Under the pieces are notes generated by a model that saw only the letters and a list, made by a program, of their open reading frames with translations, was not told where the DNA came from and searched no databases. Shown here one piece after another: positions 33,794 through 42,925 of a DNA stretch of 64,000 nt (the first letter of the stretch is position 1; each line of letters begins with the position of its first letter). A program made the position numbers and the translations under genes. The stretch is from Pseudomonadota bacterium (GTDB lineage: Bacteria; Pseudomonadota; Gammaproteobacteria; Steroidobacterales; Steroidobacteraceae): the NCBI GenBank assembly GCA_023423065.1, contig JAFAGC010000116.1, positions 1-64,000 on the forward strand, written 5' to 3'.

Positions 33794-35221
33794 ATGAGAG
33801 CGGTAACAATGACTACGACTGCCGAACGTCTGAGCGTGGGGGAGAAGATCGGTTACAGCCTGGGCGACCTGGCGGCCAATCTGATTTTCCAGACTTTCAT
33901 CACCTTCCTGGCGTTTTTCTACACCGACATCTACAAGATCCCGGCAGGCACCGCCTCCGCGATCATCTTCTGGGGCGGCCTCTTCGGCGGTGTGATCTTC
34001 AATCCCATCATGGGACTGATCGCCGATCGCACGAACACGCGCTGGGGCAAGTTCCGGCCCTGGGTGCTGTGGACCGCGGTGCCGTTCGGCGTGTTCTCGC
34101 TACTTGCGTTCACGACGCCCGACCTCGGCGAGGACGGCAAGATCTGGTACGCCGCCATCACGTACACGCTGCTGGTCACTATCTACGCGGCAAACAATCT
34201 GCCCTACGCCGCACTGAGCGGCGTACTGACCGGCAACATGTCGGAGCGCAACAGCCTGTCTTCGTACCGCTTCGTCGCGGTCATGGTCGCGCAGTTCGTC
34301 ATCCAGGTCCTGCTGCTGCCGCTGGTGCTCGCGCTCGGCGACGGCGACCAGGCGGAGGGCTTCCGGAAGACGATGCTGATCTTCGCGGTCATCGGCACGA
34401 TCTTCTTCATCATCACGTTCTTCACGACGAAGGAACGCATCGTTCCGACGCCGGAACAGAAATCCACGGTGAAGCAGGATCTCGTCGACCTGTTCAGCAA
34501 CAAGCCCTGGCTGCTGATGGTGATCGTCATCGTGATGGTCTTCATCAACCTGGCGTTGAAGGGCGGCTCGTACATCTACTATTTCCAGTACTTCGTCGAC
34601 CGGGAGGCGCTGACGCAGTTTCTGGACGGCATCGGGTTCCACGGCGATCCCGTGTCCACCGGCTTCGGCATCTTCAATGGCGGCGGCATCATCTTCATGA
34701 TCGTCGGCATCGGCTTCGCCAGGCCGCTCGCGGACCGGTTCGGCAAACGCAACGTGTTCAGCGCCGGCTTGTTCGCTTCGACGCTGTTCCTGCTGGCGTT
34801 CGTGTTTTTCCCGCCCGACGCGATCAAGACCATCTTCGTGTCCCAGATCCTCCACGGCTTCTTCTACGGCATCACGATTCCGCTGCTGTGGGCGATGATC
34901 GCGGACGTCGCCGATTACTCGGAGTGGAAGAACAATCGCCGCGCCACGGCTATTGTTTTCTCCGCCATGATTCTCGGCCTCAAGTTCGGCCTGGCGGTCG
35001 GCGGCGCTCTGGTCGCGAAGCTGCTGGATGTCTACGGTTACGTGCCCGATGCCGCCTTGCAGTCGTCCGAGGTGGTTCAGGGCGTCAAACTGTCGATCAG
35101 CGTTTACGCATCGATTCCATTCCTGATCTGCTGCGTGGTCCTGTTCTTCTACGAGATCAACAAGCAGATGGAAACGCGGATCGAAACCGAACTGGCGCAG
35201 CGTCGCCGCGCGACGTCCTGA
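33794..35221 (+). CDS. GPH-family sugar:cation symporter (xyloside/glycoside transporter)
   Basis: 475 residues with about 12 transmembrane segments. It has the glycoside-pentoside-hexuronide (MelB/XynP-like) signatures KIGYSLGDLAANLIF, NPIMGLIADRTNTRWGKFRPW (cation-site loop) and YGITIPLLWAMIADVADYSEWK. The ATG at 33809 (MTTTAERLS) is an alternative start inside the frame. The next gene, a GH43 glycosidase, starts 50 bases downstream, so the pair probably imports short xylo- or arabino-oligosaccharides and hydrolyses them. No dedicated regulator is adjacent. Confidence 0.9.
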   Translation: MRAVTMTTTAERLSVGEKIGYSLGDLAANLIFQTFITFLAFFYTDIYKIPAGTASAIIFWGGLFGGVIFNPIMGLIADRTNTRWGKFRPWVLWTAVPFGVFSLLAFTTPDLGEDGKIWYAAITYTLLVTIYAANNLPYAALSGVLTGNMSERNSLSSYRFVAVMVAQFVIQVLLLPLVLALGDGDQAEGFRKTMLIFAVIGTIFFIITFFTTKERIVPTPEQKSTVKQDLVDLFSNKPWLLMVIVIVMVFINLALKGGSYIYYFQYFVDREALTQFLDGIGFHGDPVSTGFGIFNGGGIIFMIVGIGFARPLADRFGKRNVFSAGLFASTLFLLAFVFFPPDAIKTIFVSQILHGFFYGITIPLLWAMIADVADYSEWKNNRRATAIVFSAMILGLKFGLAVGGALVAKLLDVYGYVPDAALQSSEVVQGVKLSISVYASIPFLICCVVLFFYEINKQMETRIETELAQRRRATS

Positions 35222-35271
35222 TGTCGCGCGGTTGAGAGACGGCAAACTCAGTCACGAGGAACTCGAGCATC

Positions 35272-36297
35272 ATGTCGAACGATTCAGAAGTCGATTACTC
35301 CGGCGAAGACTACGAAGCGCTCACCCGCAGGGCCATTTCCCAGCCGCTGGTGACGAACATCTATACGGCCGATCCGTCGGCGCACGTGTTCGAGGGGAAG
35401 ATCTACGTCTATCCCTCGCACGACATCGAAGCCGGCATCCCGTTCAACGATCTCGGCGATCACTTCGACATGCGCGACTATCACGTGCTGCGGTTGGATT
35501 CGCCGGCGGGTCCGGCGACCGACTGCGGCGTCGCGCTGGACATCAAGGATGTGAAGTGGGCGCAGCGCCAGATGTGGGCGCCGGATGCCGCGACGAAGGA
35601 CGGCAAGTACTACCTGTATTTCCCGGCCAAGCGTCCCGACGGCATTTTCCAGATCGGTGTGGCCGTCGGCGATCGCCCCGAGGGTCCGTTCAAGCCGGAG
35701 CCTGAGGCGATCAAGGGTAGTTATTCGATCGACCCGGCCGTGTTCGTGGATGACGACGGATCCGCGTACATGTACTTCGGCGGCATCTGGGGCGGTCAGC
35801 TCCAGAAGTATCGCGACAACAAGTACGGCGAAAAGAACGAGGAACCCGGGGACAACGAACCGGCGCTGTGCCCGCGCGTCGCCAAGCTCAGCGCGGACAT
35901 GAAGCAGTTCGCCGAGGCGCCGCGCGCCGTGGTGATTCTCGACGAAGCGCGCGAACCGCTGCTCGCCGGCGATCATGATCGGCGCTTCTTCGAGGCGTCA
36001 TGGCTGCACAAGTACAACGGCAAGTACTACTTCTCGTACTCCACCGGCGACACTCACTACTTGTGCTACGGGATTGGCGACAATCCCTACGGCCCGTTCA
36101 CCTATCAGGGCCGGATCCTCACGCCCGTGATCGGCTGGACCACGCATCATTCGATCTGCGAGTTCCAGGGCAGGTGGTACCTGTTCTATCACGACTCCGT
36201 GCTGTCGAAGGGCGTCACGCACCTGCGCTCCGTGAAGATGGCTGAGCTGACCTACGACGCGAACGGCCGCATCAATACGCTCAGTCCCTACCGGTGA
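35272..36297 (+). CDS. Glycoside hydrolase family 43 (beta-xylosidase/arabinofuranosidase type)
   Basis: 341 residues of five-bladed propeller type. The three GH43 acidic residues are visible: general base D34 in ADPSAHVF, a pKa-modulating Asp in SIDPAVFVDDDG, and the proton donor Glu in FFEASWLHKYNGKYYFSYS. MWAPDA and WTTHHSI are typical as well. No signal peptide, so it is cytoplasmic, acting on sugars brought in by the adjacent symporter. No C-terminal carbohydrate-binding module. A strong terminator follows immediately, closing the two-gene operon. Confidence 0.88.
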   Translation: MSNDSEVDYSGEDYEALTRRAISQPLVTNIYTADPSAHVFEGKIYVYPSHDIEAGIPFNDLGDHFDMRDYHVLRLDSPAGPATDCGVALDIKDVKWAQRQMWAPDAATKDGKYYLYFPAKRPDGIFQIGVAVGDRPEGPFKPEPEAIKGSYSIDPAVFVDDDGSAYMYFGGIWGGQLQKYRDNKYGEKNEEPGDNEPALCPRVAKLSADMKQFAEAPRAVVILDEAREPLLAGDHDRRFFEASWLHKYNGKYYFSYSTGDTHYLCYGIGDNPYGPFTYQGRILTPVIGWTTHHSICEFQGRWYLFYHDSVLSKGVTHLRSVKMAELTYDANGRINTLSPYR

Positions 36298-36300
36298 CGG

Positions 36301-36332
36301 AACCCCGGTCGGGAAACCGACGGGAGTTTTTT
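36301..36332 (+). terminator. Intrinsic terminator of the GPH/GH43 operon
   Basis: A hairpin around CGG-GAAA-CCG (stem CCCCGGTCGG with CCGACGGG, one bulge) is followed by TTTTTTATT. It starts four bases after the GH43 stop. It is the clearest intrinsic terminator in the window. Confidence 0.9.
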
Positions 36333-36432
36333 ATTGCTGGACGGCCGGCGGATTCCGGTCGAGTGCGGAGCTTTTCTCTATAAGCCGCAAGGCTGGAAAA
36401 ACCGGCTCAGTGCAGATTCCTGCGGGCAGATG

Positions 36433-37521
36433 TCACTGAACTTGGGTCGATGCACCTGCCGACAGCCGCTTGATCTCGGTACGCGCGCGAGCGGTGAGCG
36501 TCGAGCGCGGCTCGCTCCTGGTTTCGTCGAGCAACGCCTGCCACGCCGCGAGCGCCTCGTGTTGCCTGGCCGCGGCTTCGAGCGTGAGCGCCGTTATGGC
36601 TCGAGTCACCTGCCGCTCCGCCGGATCGAGCGCACCGGAGTCGAGCAAACTACGCTGCAACTCGAGTTGCCTGTCAGCCGGAACCGCGTCCTGGAGAATC
36701 CTGCAAAGAGCCGGGTCGTTCAGCGCGAAATAATACAAGTCGTACAGGCGCTGCCAGGTCTCGGGCGATATGGCTTCGCCGCGCGCGCGCATGTCGTCGA
36801 CGACCTGGAGCCAGCCCGCCTTGAACTCGTCCGACTGGTTGTTGGTGAAGGCGGCAAGCTGAAATCGACGCACCTGATCGCGCGCACGGTCCGTGGACAG
36901 CGCGGCCGCGAAGCGGTCGTTGGCTTCGCGAACCGGCCCGCGAGTCCACAGGATCCAGTGCCCCCAGAACACGTTGGCGTACGGGTTTTGCGCATCGATC
37001 GCCACGGCTTCGCGATACGTCACTTCCGGCTTCACATTGCGATCGCCGCTGCGATGGCGGAGGAAATACGCCCAGCCCAGGTGCGCGAGCAGATCGGCCT
37101 TGCGTGAGCCGTCCGAGGAGGTGGCGCCGGCCGCGAGCACGTTGACCATCTTGTCGGATAGTTCGGCGAAGCTTTCTCCTTCCTTGATGCGGCTGTCGCG
37201 AATCCATTGCATCGCCAGGTCTTCCTGGGCGGTGCGCACCCGCTGCCGCTCCTCGCTCAGTCCGCCTAGCAGCTTCGCGAAGAGGCCATCGAGCTGCGCG
37301 GTCGTGCTTGCCGTCTGCAGGTTGTCCCACGCCGCTGCGTAGTCGCCTGCCTTCATGTGCTGCTGCGCGGTGACGAGGTGTTCATCGACGACGCGGCGGT
37401 TTTCCCGCAATTCTCCCTGCGCTTGCACCAGTTGGTGGACCGCGGTGCCAAAGGACAGCAGCGCGGCGGCAATGCCGACCCACGTCATGAATTTGGCGAA
37501 TCCGCCGCGTGCTTCGCTCAT
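36433..37521 (-). CDS. Membrane-anchored TPR-like protein of unknown function
   Basis: 362 residues. One N-terminal transmembrane segment (about 10-32, FMTWVGIAAALLSFGTAVHQLV) acts as an uncleaved anchor. A helical region follows with repeats such as AQQHMKAGDYAAAWDNLQTAS and LLAHLGWAYFLRHRSGD and a coiled part near 90-110. It ends polar. No catalytic motif. Probably a periplasmic or cytoplasmic scaffold, with topology unsettled. It is the downstream neighbour of the two-repeat exported protein on the same strand, separated by 27 bases, so possibly co-transcribed. Confidence 0.6.
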   Translation of the reverse strand: MSEARGGFAKFMTWVGIAAALLSFGTAVHQLVQAQGELRENRRVVDEHLVTAQQHMKAGDYAAAWDNLQTASTTAQLDGLFAKLLGGLSEERQRVRTAQEDLAMQWIRDSRIKEGESFAELSDKMVNVLAAGATSSDGSRKADLLAHLGWAYFLRHRSGDRNVKPEVTYREAVAIDAQNPYANVFWGHWILWTRGPVREANDRFAAALSTDRARDQVRRFQLAAFTNNQSDEFKAGWLQVVDDMRARGEAISPETWQRLYDLYYFALNDPALCRILQDAVPADRQLELQRSLLDSGALDPAERQVTRAITALTLEAAARQHEALAAWQALLDETRSEPRSTLTARARTEIKRLSAGASTQVQ

Positions 37522-37548
37522 ACGCGTCCAAGCTTAGCCGAAGTCCCC

Positions 37549-38586
37549 TCACTTCACGCGCCGGTGCGTGATGACGAACTCTCTTACTACCTTCCCATCC
37601 ACCTCGACATACATCCGCTGCGCCCGCTCGTCGCGCGACCTGGCCACCACCTCGTTGTGCATGACGGCCGGCTTTCCGTTCTCGGTGAACTGCCGCGAGC
37701 CGCCCACACCGTTGCCGCGCCATTGGATGGTGGCGGGTTCTTCGAGCAGCCCGCTGTCGCTCACGCGGGCGGTGCTCAGCATCTTCTTGTCCGGGTCGTA
37801 GCCCTGGATATCGAGCGCTGAATCCGCGGGGCGGTCGGTCCACTCGTGGTGCCAGGTGCACACGTTGCCGATGCCGTTCACCGCGGCAACGCATTCCCAG
37901 GTCGCGAAGGCCTTCGTGCGCTGCTCTCCATTGATGATGACGCCTTCGCTGCGCCATGTGCCGCGTGCTGCCTCCAGCCACGCGACGACGTCAGAGGGCA
38001 CCGCGGTTCCCGGTGCGGTAGTTCGAGTCACATCAACCGACGCATCTTCGACTCGCCGCTGCGTCAGGCGCCATTCCCGCACTCGCTTGCCGTCCTCATC
38101 GAAGGTGATGTGCTGATCCCATTGTCCGGGCTTCGTAACCACGATTTCATTGCGCATGACGCGCGGCTTGCCATCCGGGCTGGTGGACTCCCGCACCACC
38201 GTCATGGTGTTTCCGCGCACGGTGACTTCGGCGCCCGCGCCCATGATTCCCGTGTCGTTGACGCGCTGCATCCGCAACACCTTGAGCTTCGGGTCGTATC
38301 CCATGATGTCGACAGCGGAGTCGTGGGGCCGGTCGACCCATTCGTGATTCCACGTGCACAAATTTCCCACGCCGTTCACGGCCGCCTTGCATTCCCAGCT
38401 CGCCTTCACCGGGGTGCGCTTCTCCCCCTCGATGTCCCACCCCTCGGCGCGCCACTGTCCGCGGTGCTCGAGCAACATCGCGGCGACGTCCGCCGGGATC
38501 AGCGGCGATGCGGGTGTTTCGGCCGCGTGGCTCGCGCTGGCCAGCGCAATTGCAGCAAACAGGAAGGATCCGCGGAGTAGTTTCAT
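37549..38586 (-). CDS. Exported protein with two tandem DUF1579-like repeats
   Basis: 345 residues. Signal peptide 1-21 (SASHAAE), then two colinear halves. The first (about 28-180) has GQWRAEGWDIEGEKRTPVKASWECKAAVNGVGNLCTW and DRPHDSAVDIMGYDP. The second (about 190-345) has GTWRSEGVIINGEQRTKAFATWECVAAVNGIGNVCTW and DRPADSALDIQGYDP. Each half looks like one calycin-type barrel with a Cys pair. GAGGAC precedes the ATG at 38586. The frame extends upstream without support. An internal duplication is clear; function unknown, with ligand binding the likely role. Confidence 0.65.
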   Translation of the reverse strand: MKLLRGSFLFAAIALASASHAAETPASPLIPADVAAMLLEHRGQWRAEGWDIEGEKRTPVKASWECKAAVNGVGNLCTWNHEWVDRPHDSAVDIMGYDPKLKVLRMQRVNDTGIMGAGAEVTVRGNTMTVVRESTSPDGKPRVMRNEIVVTKPGQWDQHITFDEDGKRVREWRLTQRRVEDASVDVTRTTAPGTAVPSDVVAWLEAARGTWRSEGVIINGEQRTKAFATWECVAAVNGIGNVCTWHHEWTDRPADSALDIQGYDPDKKMLSTARVSDSGLLEEPATIQWRGNGVGGSRQFTENGKPAVMHNEVVARSRDERAQRMYVEVDGKVVREFVITHRRVK

Positions 38587-38707
38587 GGCCTTGTCCTCAG
38601 GTCGGGTGGTTTGGGCGGCCCGGACGCTACAATCCCGATGCCTCGCCACGCCTGAGGGAAACCTCAGATTCATCTTAGTTCTGTCGAAGGAACCGACGCT
38701 GGCCCCG

Positions 38708-40579
38708 ATGACCGCCACGAAAACCAGAATCGGCGCCTGGATCGCCGACCCGGCTTCGAACCTGCTCTTACGGGACGGGCGATCCGTGCGCCTCGAGCCG
38801 CGCGCCATGGATGTGCTGATGCACCTGGCGGCACGGGCCGGCGAGTCGACGTCGGTGGAGGACCTGATGACCGCGGTCTGGAAGAACGTGGTCGTGAGCG
38901 ATGGATCGGTCTATCTGGCCATCAGCCAGTTGCGCGAGGTGCTCGGGAGTACGGACAGCGGCCAGAGTTACATTGAAACCGTCCCCAAGCGGGGCTATCG
39001 CCTCATCGTGCCGGTCGGGCCGGCGAATGCCCCGGTCGTGGACGCGCCGCCCGATCGGGCGGCGAAACGTTCCTGGACGATGCCGGCAATCGCCGTCGCG
39101 CTGCTCGCGATGATCCTCGCGCTCGTGTGGGTTTTTCGTCCACAAGAAAAGGCCATCGACCGCTCGCTGGCGGTCCTGCCGTTCGCGGACCTTTCGCCCG
39201 ATGGCGATCAGGCATACCTCGCCGACGGCATCACCGAGGAAGTACTCAACCGTCTGGCGGGACTGCGCGACCTGCGTGTCATCGCGCGCACGTCGTCCTT
39301 CCAGCTCCGGGGGCAGGGAAGCGATGCCCGGACGGTCGGAGAGAAGTTAGGCGTGGAGCATCTGCTCGTCGGCAGCGTGCGCAAGGCCGACGACCGTTTG
39401 CGCATCACGGCGCAGCTCATCGAGGCGCGCACGAGCCAGCAATTGTGGGCGCAAACCTATGAACGGCGGCTCGAGGACATATTTGCCGTCCAGGACGAAA
39501 TCGCGAAGGCGGTCAGCGCCGCGATGCAGGTGAAGCTGAAGTTAGGTGACCTCGCACGCATGCCGGGCATGACGAACGACGTCGAGGCGTACGATGAGTA
39601 TCTGCGCGGCATGGCGCTCAACATCACCGCGCGGCGCGAGACTTTTCCACCCGCCATCGCGCACTTGCAGCGCGCCGTCAGCATCGACCCGCAGTTCTCG
39701 ATGGCGTGGGCGGGTCTGAGCGGAACCTACAGCAATGCCGCCTTCGCCATTCCGGAGCGCGCCGCCGAATGGCGACCGGCGGCCGCGGATGCGCTGGAAC
39801 GCGCGCGGCAACTGACACCCGAAGCGCCACACGTGTTGCTCGGGCTCGGGGTCGTGGCGACACGCAGAGGAGACTGGCTGGGCGGCGCCCAATATTTCCA
39901 ACGCCTCGAAAAAGTCCTTGCCGAACGTGGAATGTCCGCAGAGTCGGCCGGCCCGCGCGGCATATTTCTGCTGGTGGTAGGCAGGGTTCGCGAGGCAATA
40001 CCCGTGCTCGAGAGCGCGCGCGCTCACGATCCGCTCGCGCCCGCGTACGCCGGCTTCCTGGGAATGGCCTACCTGGCCAAGGGTGACTATGCATCCGCGC
40101 TCCGCGAGGTCGATCGCGGCTTGCAGCTGGACGGATTGCGCGAAGGCCTGCTGGACTTCGGCATGAGCACTGCGCTCGCGAGCGGCGACCGGTCGGAGCT
40201 CGAGCGCAGGCTGGACGCGATCACTGACCAGGTCCCCGCCGCGGCCATACATCGCCGCCTGGCGAAATTCCTCGACGACCCTGAGAGCGCCGCGCCACAG
40301 ATACGTGCGATCGCGGCTACCGCGAACGACACCGAGAAAGTCGCCCTTGCGTTGTGGGCCGCGCATTACGCCGACCCGCAGACTGCGCTGGAAATACTGG
40401 ACGAGGTGATATCGCGTCGCGCGCATCCGGGTGTGCTCTGGCATCCGCTGTTCGCCGAAGCCCGCAGATTGCCGGGCTTCGCGACGCTGGTGGGAGACCT
40501 GGGCATGACCGACTATTGGCGGGTGCACGGGTTCGGCGATTACTGCAAACCCGCTGGGGATCGGATCGAATGCCGCTGA
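38708..40579 (+). CDS. CadC-like winged-helix regulator with transmembrane segment and TPR domain
   Basis: 623 residues. An OmpR/CadC-type winged helix is at the N-terminus (about 5-100; LEPRAMDVLMHLAARAGESTSVEDLMTAVW, SYIETVPKRGYRLIVPV). A transmembrane helix lies about 125-145 (AIAVALLAMILALVWVF). A TolB/adenylate-cyclase-associated domain follows (about 155-290; LAVLPFADLSPDGDQAYLADGITEEVLNRLAGLRDLRVIARTSSF), then a periplasmic TPR array to the end. It should sense an envelope cue and bind DNA in the cytoplasm. I chose ATG 38708; the ribosome-binding site is weak. It is divergent from the two-repeat protein, a plausible target. Confidence 0.8.
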   Translation: MTATKTRIGAWIADPASNLLLRDGRSVRLEPRAMDVLMHLAARAGESTSVEDLMTAVWKNVVVSDGSVYLAISQLREVLGSTDSGQSYIETVPKRGYRLIVPVGPANAPVVDAPPDRAAKRSWTMPAIAVALLAMILALVWVFRPQEKAIDRSLAVLPFADLSPDGDQAYLADGITEEVLNRLAGLRDLRVIARTSSFQLRGQGSDARTVGEKLGVEHLLVGSVRKADDRLRITAQLIEARTSQQLWAQTYERRLEDIFAVQDEIAKAVSAAMQVKLKLGDLARMPGMTNDVEAYDEYLRGMALNITARRETFPPAIAHLQRAVSIDPQFSMAWAGLSGTYSNAAFAIPERAAEWRPAAADALERARQLTPEAPHVLLGLGVVATRRGDWLGGAQYFQRLEKVLAERGMSAESAGPRGIFLLVVGRVREAIPVLESARAHDPLAPAYAGFLGMAYLAKGDYASALREVDRGLQLDGLREGLLDFGMSTALASGDRSELERRLDAITDQVPAAAIHRRLAKFLDDPESAAPQIRAIAATANDTEKVALALWAAHYADPQTALEILDEVISRRAHPGVLWHPLFAEARRLPGFATLVGDLGMTDYWRVHGFGDYCKPAGDRIECR

Positions 40580-40664
40580 GCGCGTGAACACGCCGACTGG
40601 CTGCAGTCGAATGGCTGGCTGAGCCGCCCGCCAGGCTGACGGCGATCGATCCGCCGCTCTCCCG

Positions 40665-40692
40665 GGGCGCCTGGTAGATAGACCAGGCGCCC
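40665..40692. terminator. Bidirectional terminator between convergent genes
   Basis: GGGCGCCTGGT and ACCAGGCGCCC form an 11-bp perfect stem around the loop AGATAG. It lies between the CadC-like gene (ends 40579) and the M13 peptidase gene (stop begins 40702). There is no T-tract on either side, but the symmetry and position suit two-way termination. The octamer GTAGATAG spans its loop (40674-40681). Confidence 0.7.
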
Positions 40693-40701
40693 ACGAGCCG
40701 G

Positions 40702-42798
40702 CTACCAGATCACGACCTTCCTGTCTCCGCTGTTGACCATCGGGTCGCCTTCCTTGCAGCCGAACGCCTTCGCGAACGACTCCATGTTGGTCGGCGTGCC
40801 GTTGGCGCGCACACGTCCGGGCGCGTGCGGATCCGAGGCGATGATCAGCTTGGTCAGTTCCGGCGTGTACTTCTCGCGCCAGGCCGCGGCGAAGCCGAGG
40901 AAGAACCGCTGATCGCGCGTGAGGCCGTCGATCTTCGGATCGGGTTTGCCGGCCGTCGCCATCTGGAGCGCGTCGTAGGCAACGTTCAGTCCGCCGAGGT
41001 CGGCGATGTTCTCGCCGAGTGTCAGGTTGCCGTTCACCTTCTCGGTGAGTCCGGGCGCGGCGATGTAGTCGTTGTACTGCGAAACCAGTTTGCCGGTCAG
41101 CTTTTCGAAGCTCGCGGCGTCTTTCTTCGTCCACCACTGCTCGAAGTTGCCCGAAGGTCCGAAGCGCGAGCCCTGGTCGTCATAGCCGTGGATCAGCTCG
41201 TGGCCGATCACCATGCCGATGGCGCCATAGTTCAGCGCATCGTCGGCCTGCGGATCGAAGAACGGCGGCTGCAGGATGGCCGCGGGGAACACGATCTCGT
41301 TCAGCTGCGGGTTGTAGTAGGCGTTGACCGTCTGCGGCGTCATGTCCCATTCGGTCTTGTCGACGGGCTTGCCGATCTTGTCGAGCTTCCAGCGGTAGTT
41401 GAACTCCCTGGCCGCGGCGACGTTGCCGTACAGGCTGTCGCGGCTGGTAGTGAGGCCGGTCCAGTCGCGCCACTTGTCGGGATAGCCGATCTTGGTGTTG
41501 AACGCGCCCCATTTCTCCATCGCCTTCTTCTTCGTGGCGTCGCTCATCCACGCAAGATTCTCGATGCGGACTTTCAAGGCAGCGCGCAGGTTGTCCACGA
41601 GCTGCTCCATCTGCGCCTTCGAAGAGGCGGGGAACGCCACTTCCACGTAACGCTGTCCCATCGCCTCGCCGACGGAGTTTTCGATCATGCCCAGGACGCG
41701 CTTCCAGCGCGGCCGCTGCTCCTTCCGGCCCTGCAGCGTCTTGCCGTAGAACTCGAAACTTTCGGTGACGAACGGCTCGCTGAGATAAGGCGACGCGTCA
41801 TCGAGCACCTTGAAGCGGAACCAGCTCTGCCACTGCGACACGGGCACGTCCGCGATCATCTTGCTCACTTCCTTGTGGAACGCGGGGACGCCCAGCGAGA
41901 ACCACTCGGGCGTCGCGACTCCCTGCGATTCGAAGAACTTGGTCCACGGGAAGTTAGGCGCCAGCTTGTCCGCTTCGGCCATCTTCACCGGGTGGTAGTA
42001 GAGCTCCACGTCGCGCGAGAGCTGCTCGCTCGACTTCGACGCCTTGGCCAGGCGGGTTTCGAACGCCAGCACCGCGGCCGCCTGCTTCGCGGCTTCGTCG
42101 GCCGGCGTGCCCGCGAGCTCGAACAGCTTCGCGATGTGCTTCACGTACGCGTCGCGGATCGGCTTCTTGTCCGCCAGCGTGTAGTACGTGGAGTCGGGCA
42201 GGCCCAGGCCACCCTGGAAGGCCGACGCGATGTACATCGTGGAATTCTTGAAATCCGGTTCCCCGCCGAACGTGAACAGCGGGTTCTCGCCGGCCGCGGC
42301 GAGCTTGCGCAGATGCTCGGCGATGGAAGGCCCGTCGGTGAGCGCGTCGATGGCGGCGAAGCGGCTCTCGAGCGGCGTCAGCCCCGCCTCGTCGAGCTTC
42401 TGCTCGTCCATGCCCGTGGCCCAGAAGTCGCCGATGATCTTGTCGACGCCCGTGGCATTGGGCTCGGCGGCGATGCGCTCGGCGAGCTGCTGCCGAACGC
42501 CCAGCGAGCGATTGTTCAGGACGACGAATGCGCCCCAGGCCGGCTCGTCCGCGGGAATCTCATTTTCGGTCAGCCACTTGCCGTTCGCGTAGGCCCCGAG
42601 ATCCTTGCAGGCGTTCTGCGCCGGATCCAGGTCCGTTGCGGCAAAGCGGATGGGCTGCTGCAGCTTGCTTTCGTCGAGCGTCCAGGCGGCGGGCGCGGCA
42701 GCCGTTTTCTCCTCGGCGGCACGCTGGCAGCCGGAGAGCACCAGCAGCACGGCTGCGGCAACGGAGATCGACGTGAGGGATCGGCTCGAGACGGACAT
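40702..42798 (-). CDS. M13-family zinc metallopeptidase lipoprotein (neprilysin/PepO-like)
   Basis: 698 residues with a lipobox LVLSGC (Cys about 24). The N-terminal M13 domain has ACKDLGAYANGKWL; the catalytic domain has the zinc site HELIH (H533, H537) inside GMVIGHELIHGYDDQG and the third ligand Glu in ENIADLGG. NAYYNPQLNEIVFPAAILQPPFF is also typical. The end is VVIW rather than the usual CxVW motif. It hydrolyses oligopeptides in the periplasm, anchored to a membrane. CAGGAG precedes the ATG at 42798. Confidence 0.92.
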   Translation of the reverse strand: MSVSSRSLTSISVAAAVLLVLSGCQRAAEEKTAAAPAAWTLDESKLQQPIRFAATDLDPAQNACKDLGAYANGKWLTENEIPADEPAWGAFVVLNNRSLGVRQQLAERIAAEPNATGVDKIIGDFWATGMDEQKLDEAGLTPLESRFAAIDALTDGPSIAEHLRKLAAAGENPLFTFGGEPDFKNSTMYIASAFQGGLGLPDSTYYTLADKKPIRDAYVKHIAKLFELAGTPADEAAKQAAAVLAFETRLAKASKSSEQLSRDVELYYHPVKMAEADKLAPNFPWTKFFESQGVATPEWFSLGVPAFHKEVSKMIADVPVSQWQSWFRFKVLDDASPYLSEPFVTESFEFYGKTLQGRKEQRPRWKRVLGMIENSVGEAMGQRYVEVAFPASSKAQMEQLVDNLRAALKVRIENLAWMSDATKKKAMEKWGAFNTKIGYPDKWRDWTGLTTSRDSLYGNVAAAREFNYRWKLDKIGKPVDKTEWDMTPQTVNAYYNPQLNEIVFPAAILQPPFFDPQADDALNYGAIGMVIGHELIHGYDDQGSRFGPSGNFEQWWTKKDAASFEKLTGKLVSQYNDYIAAPGLTEKVNGNLTLGENIADLGGLNVAYDALQMATAGKPDPKIDGLTRDQRFFLGFAAAWREKYTPELTKLIIASDPHAPGRVRANGTPTNMESFAKAFGCKEGDPMVNSGDRKVVIW

Positions 42799-42925
42799 GG
42801 AATGCTCCTGCAGGAAATTGCTGGGGTGAAGACTAGCGCGCCGTCCCCCGGGTTCCAGCTCGAATTCGCCCAGCCGTGCGGTGAACCGATGAGCGCGGGC
42901 GCGGAGCCCGACGCATCATGCCCGG

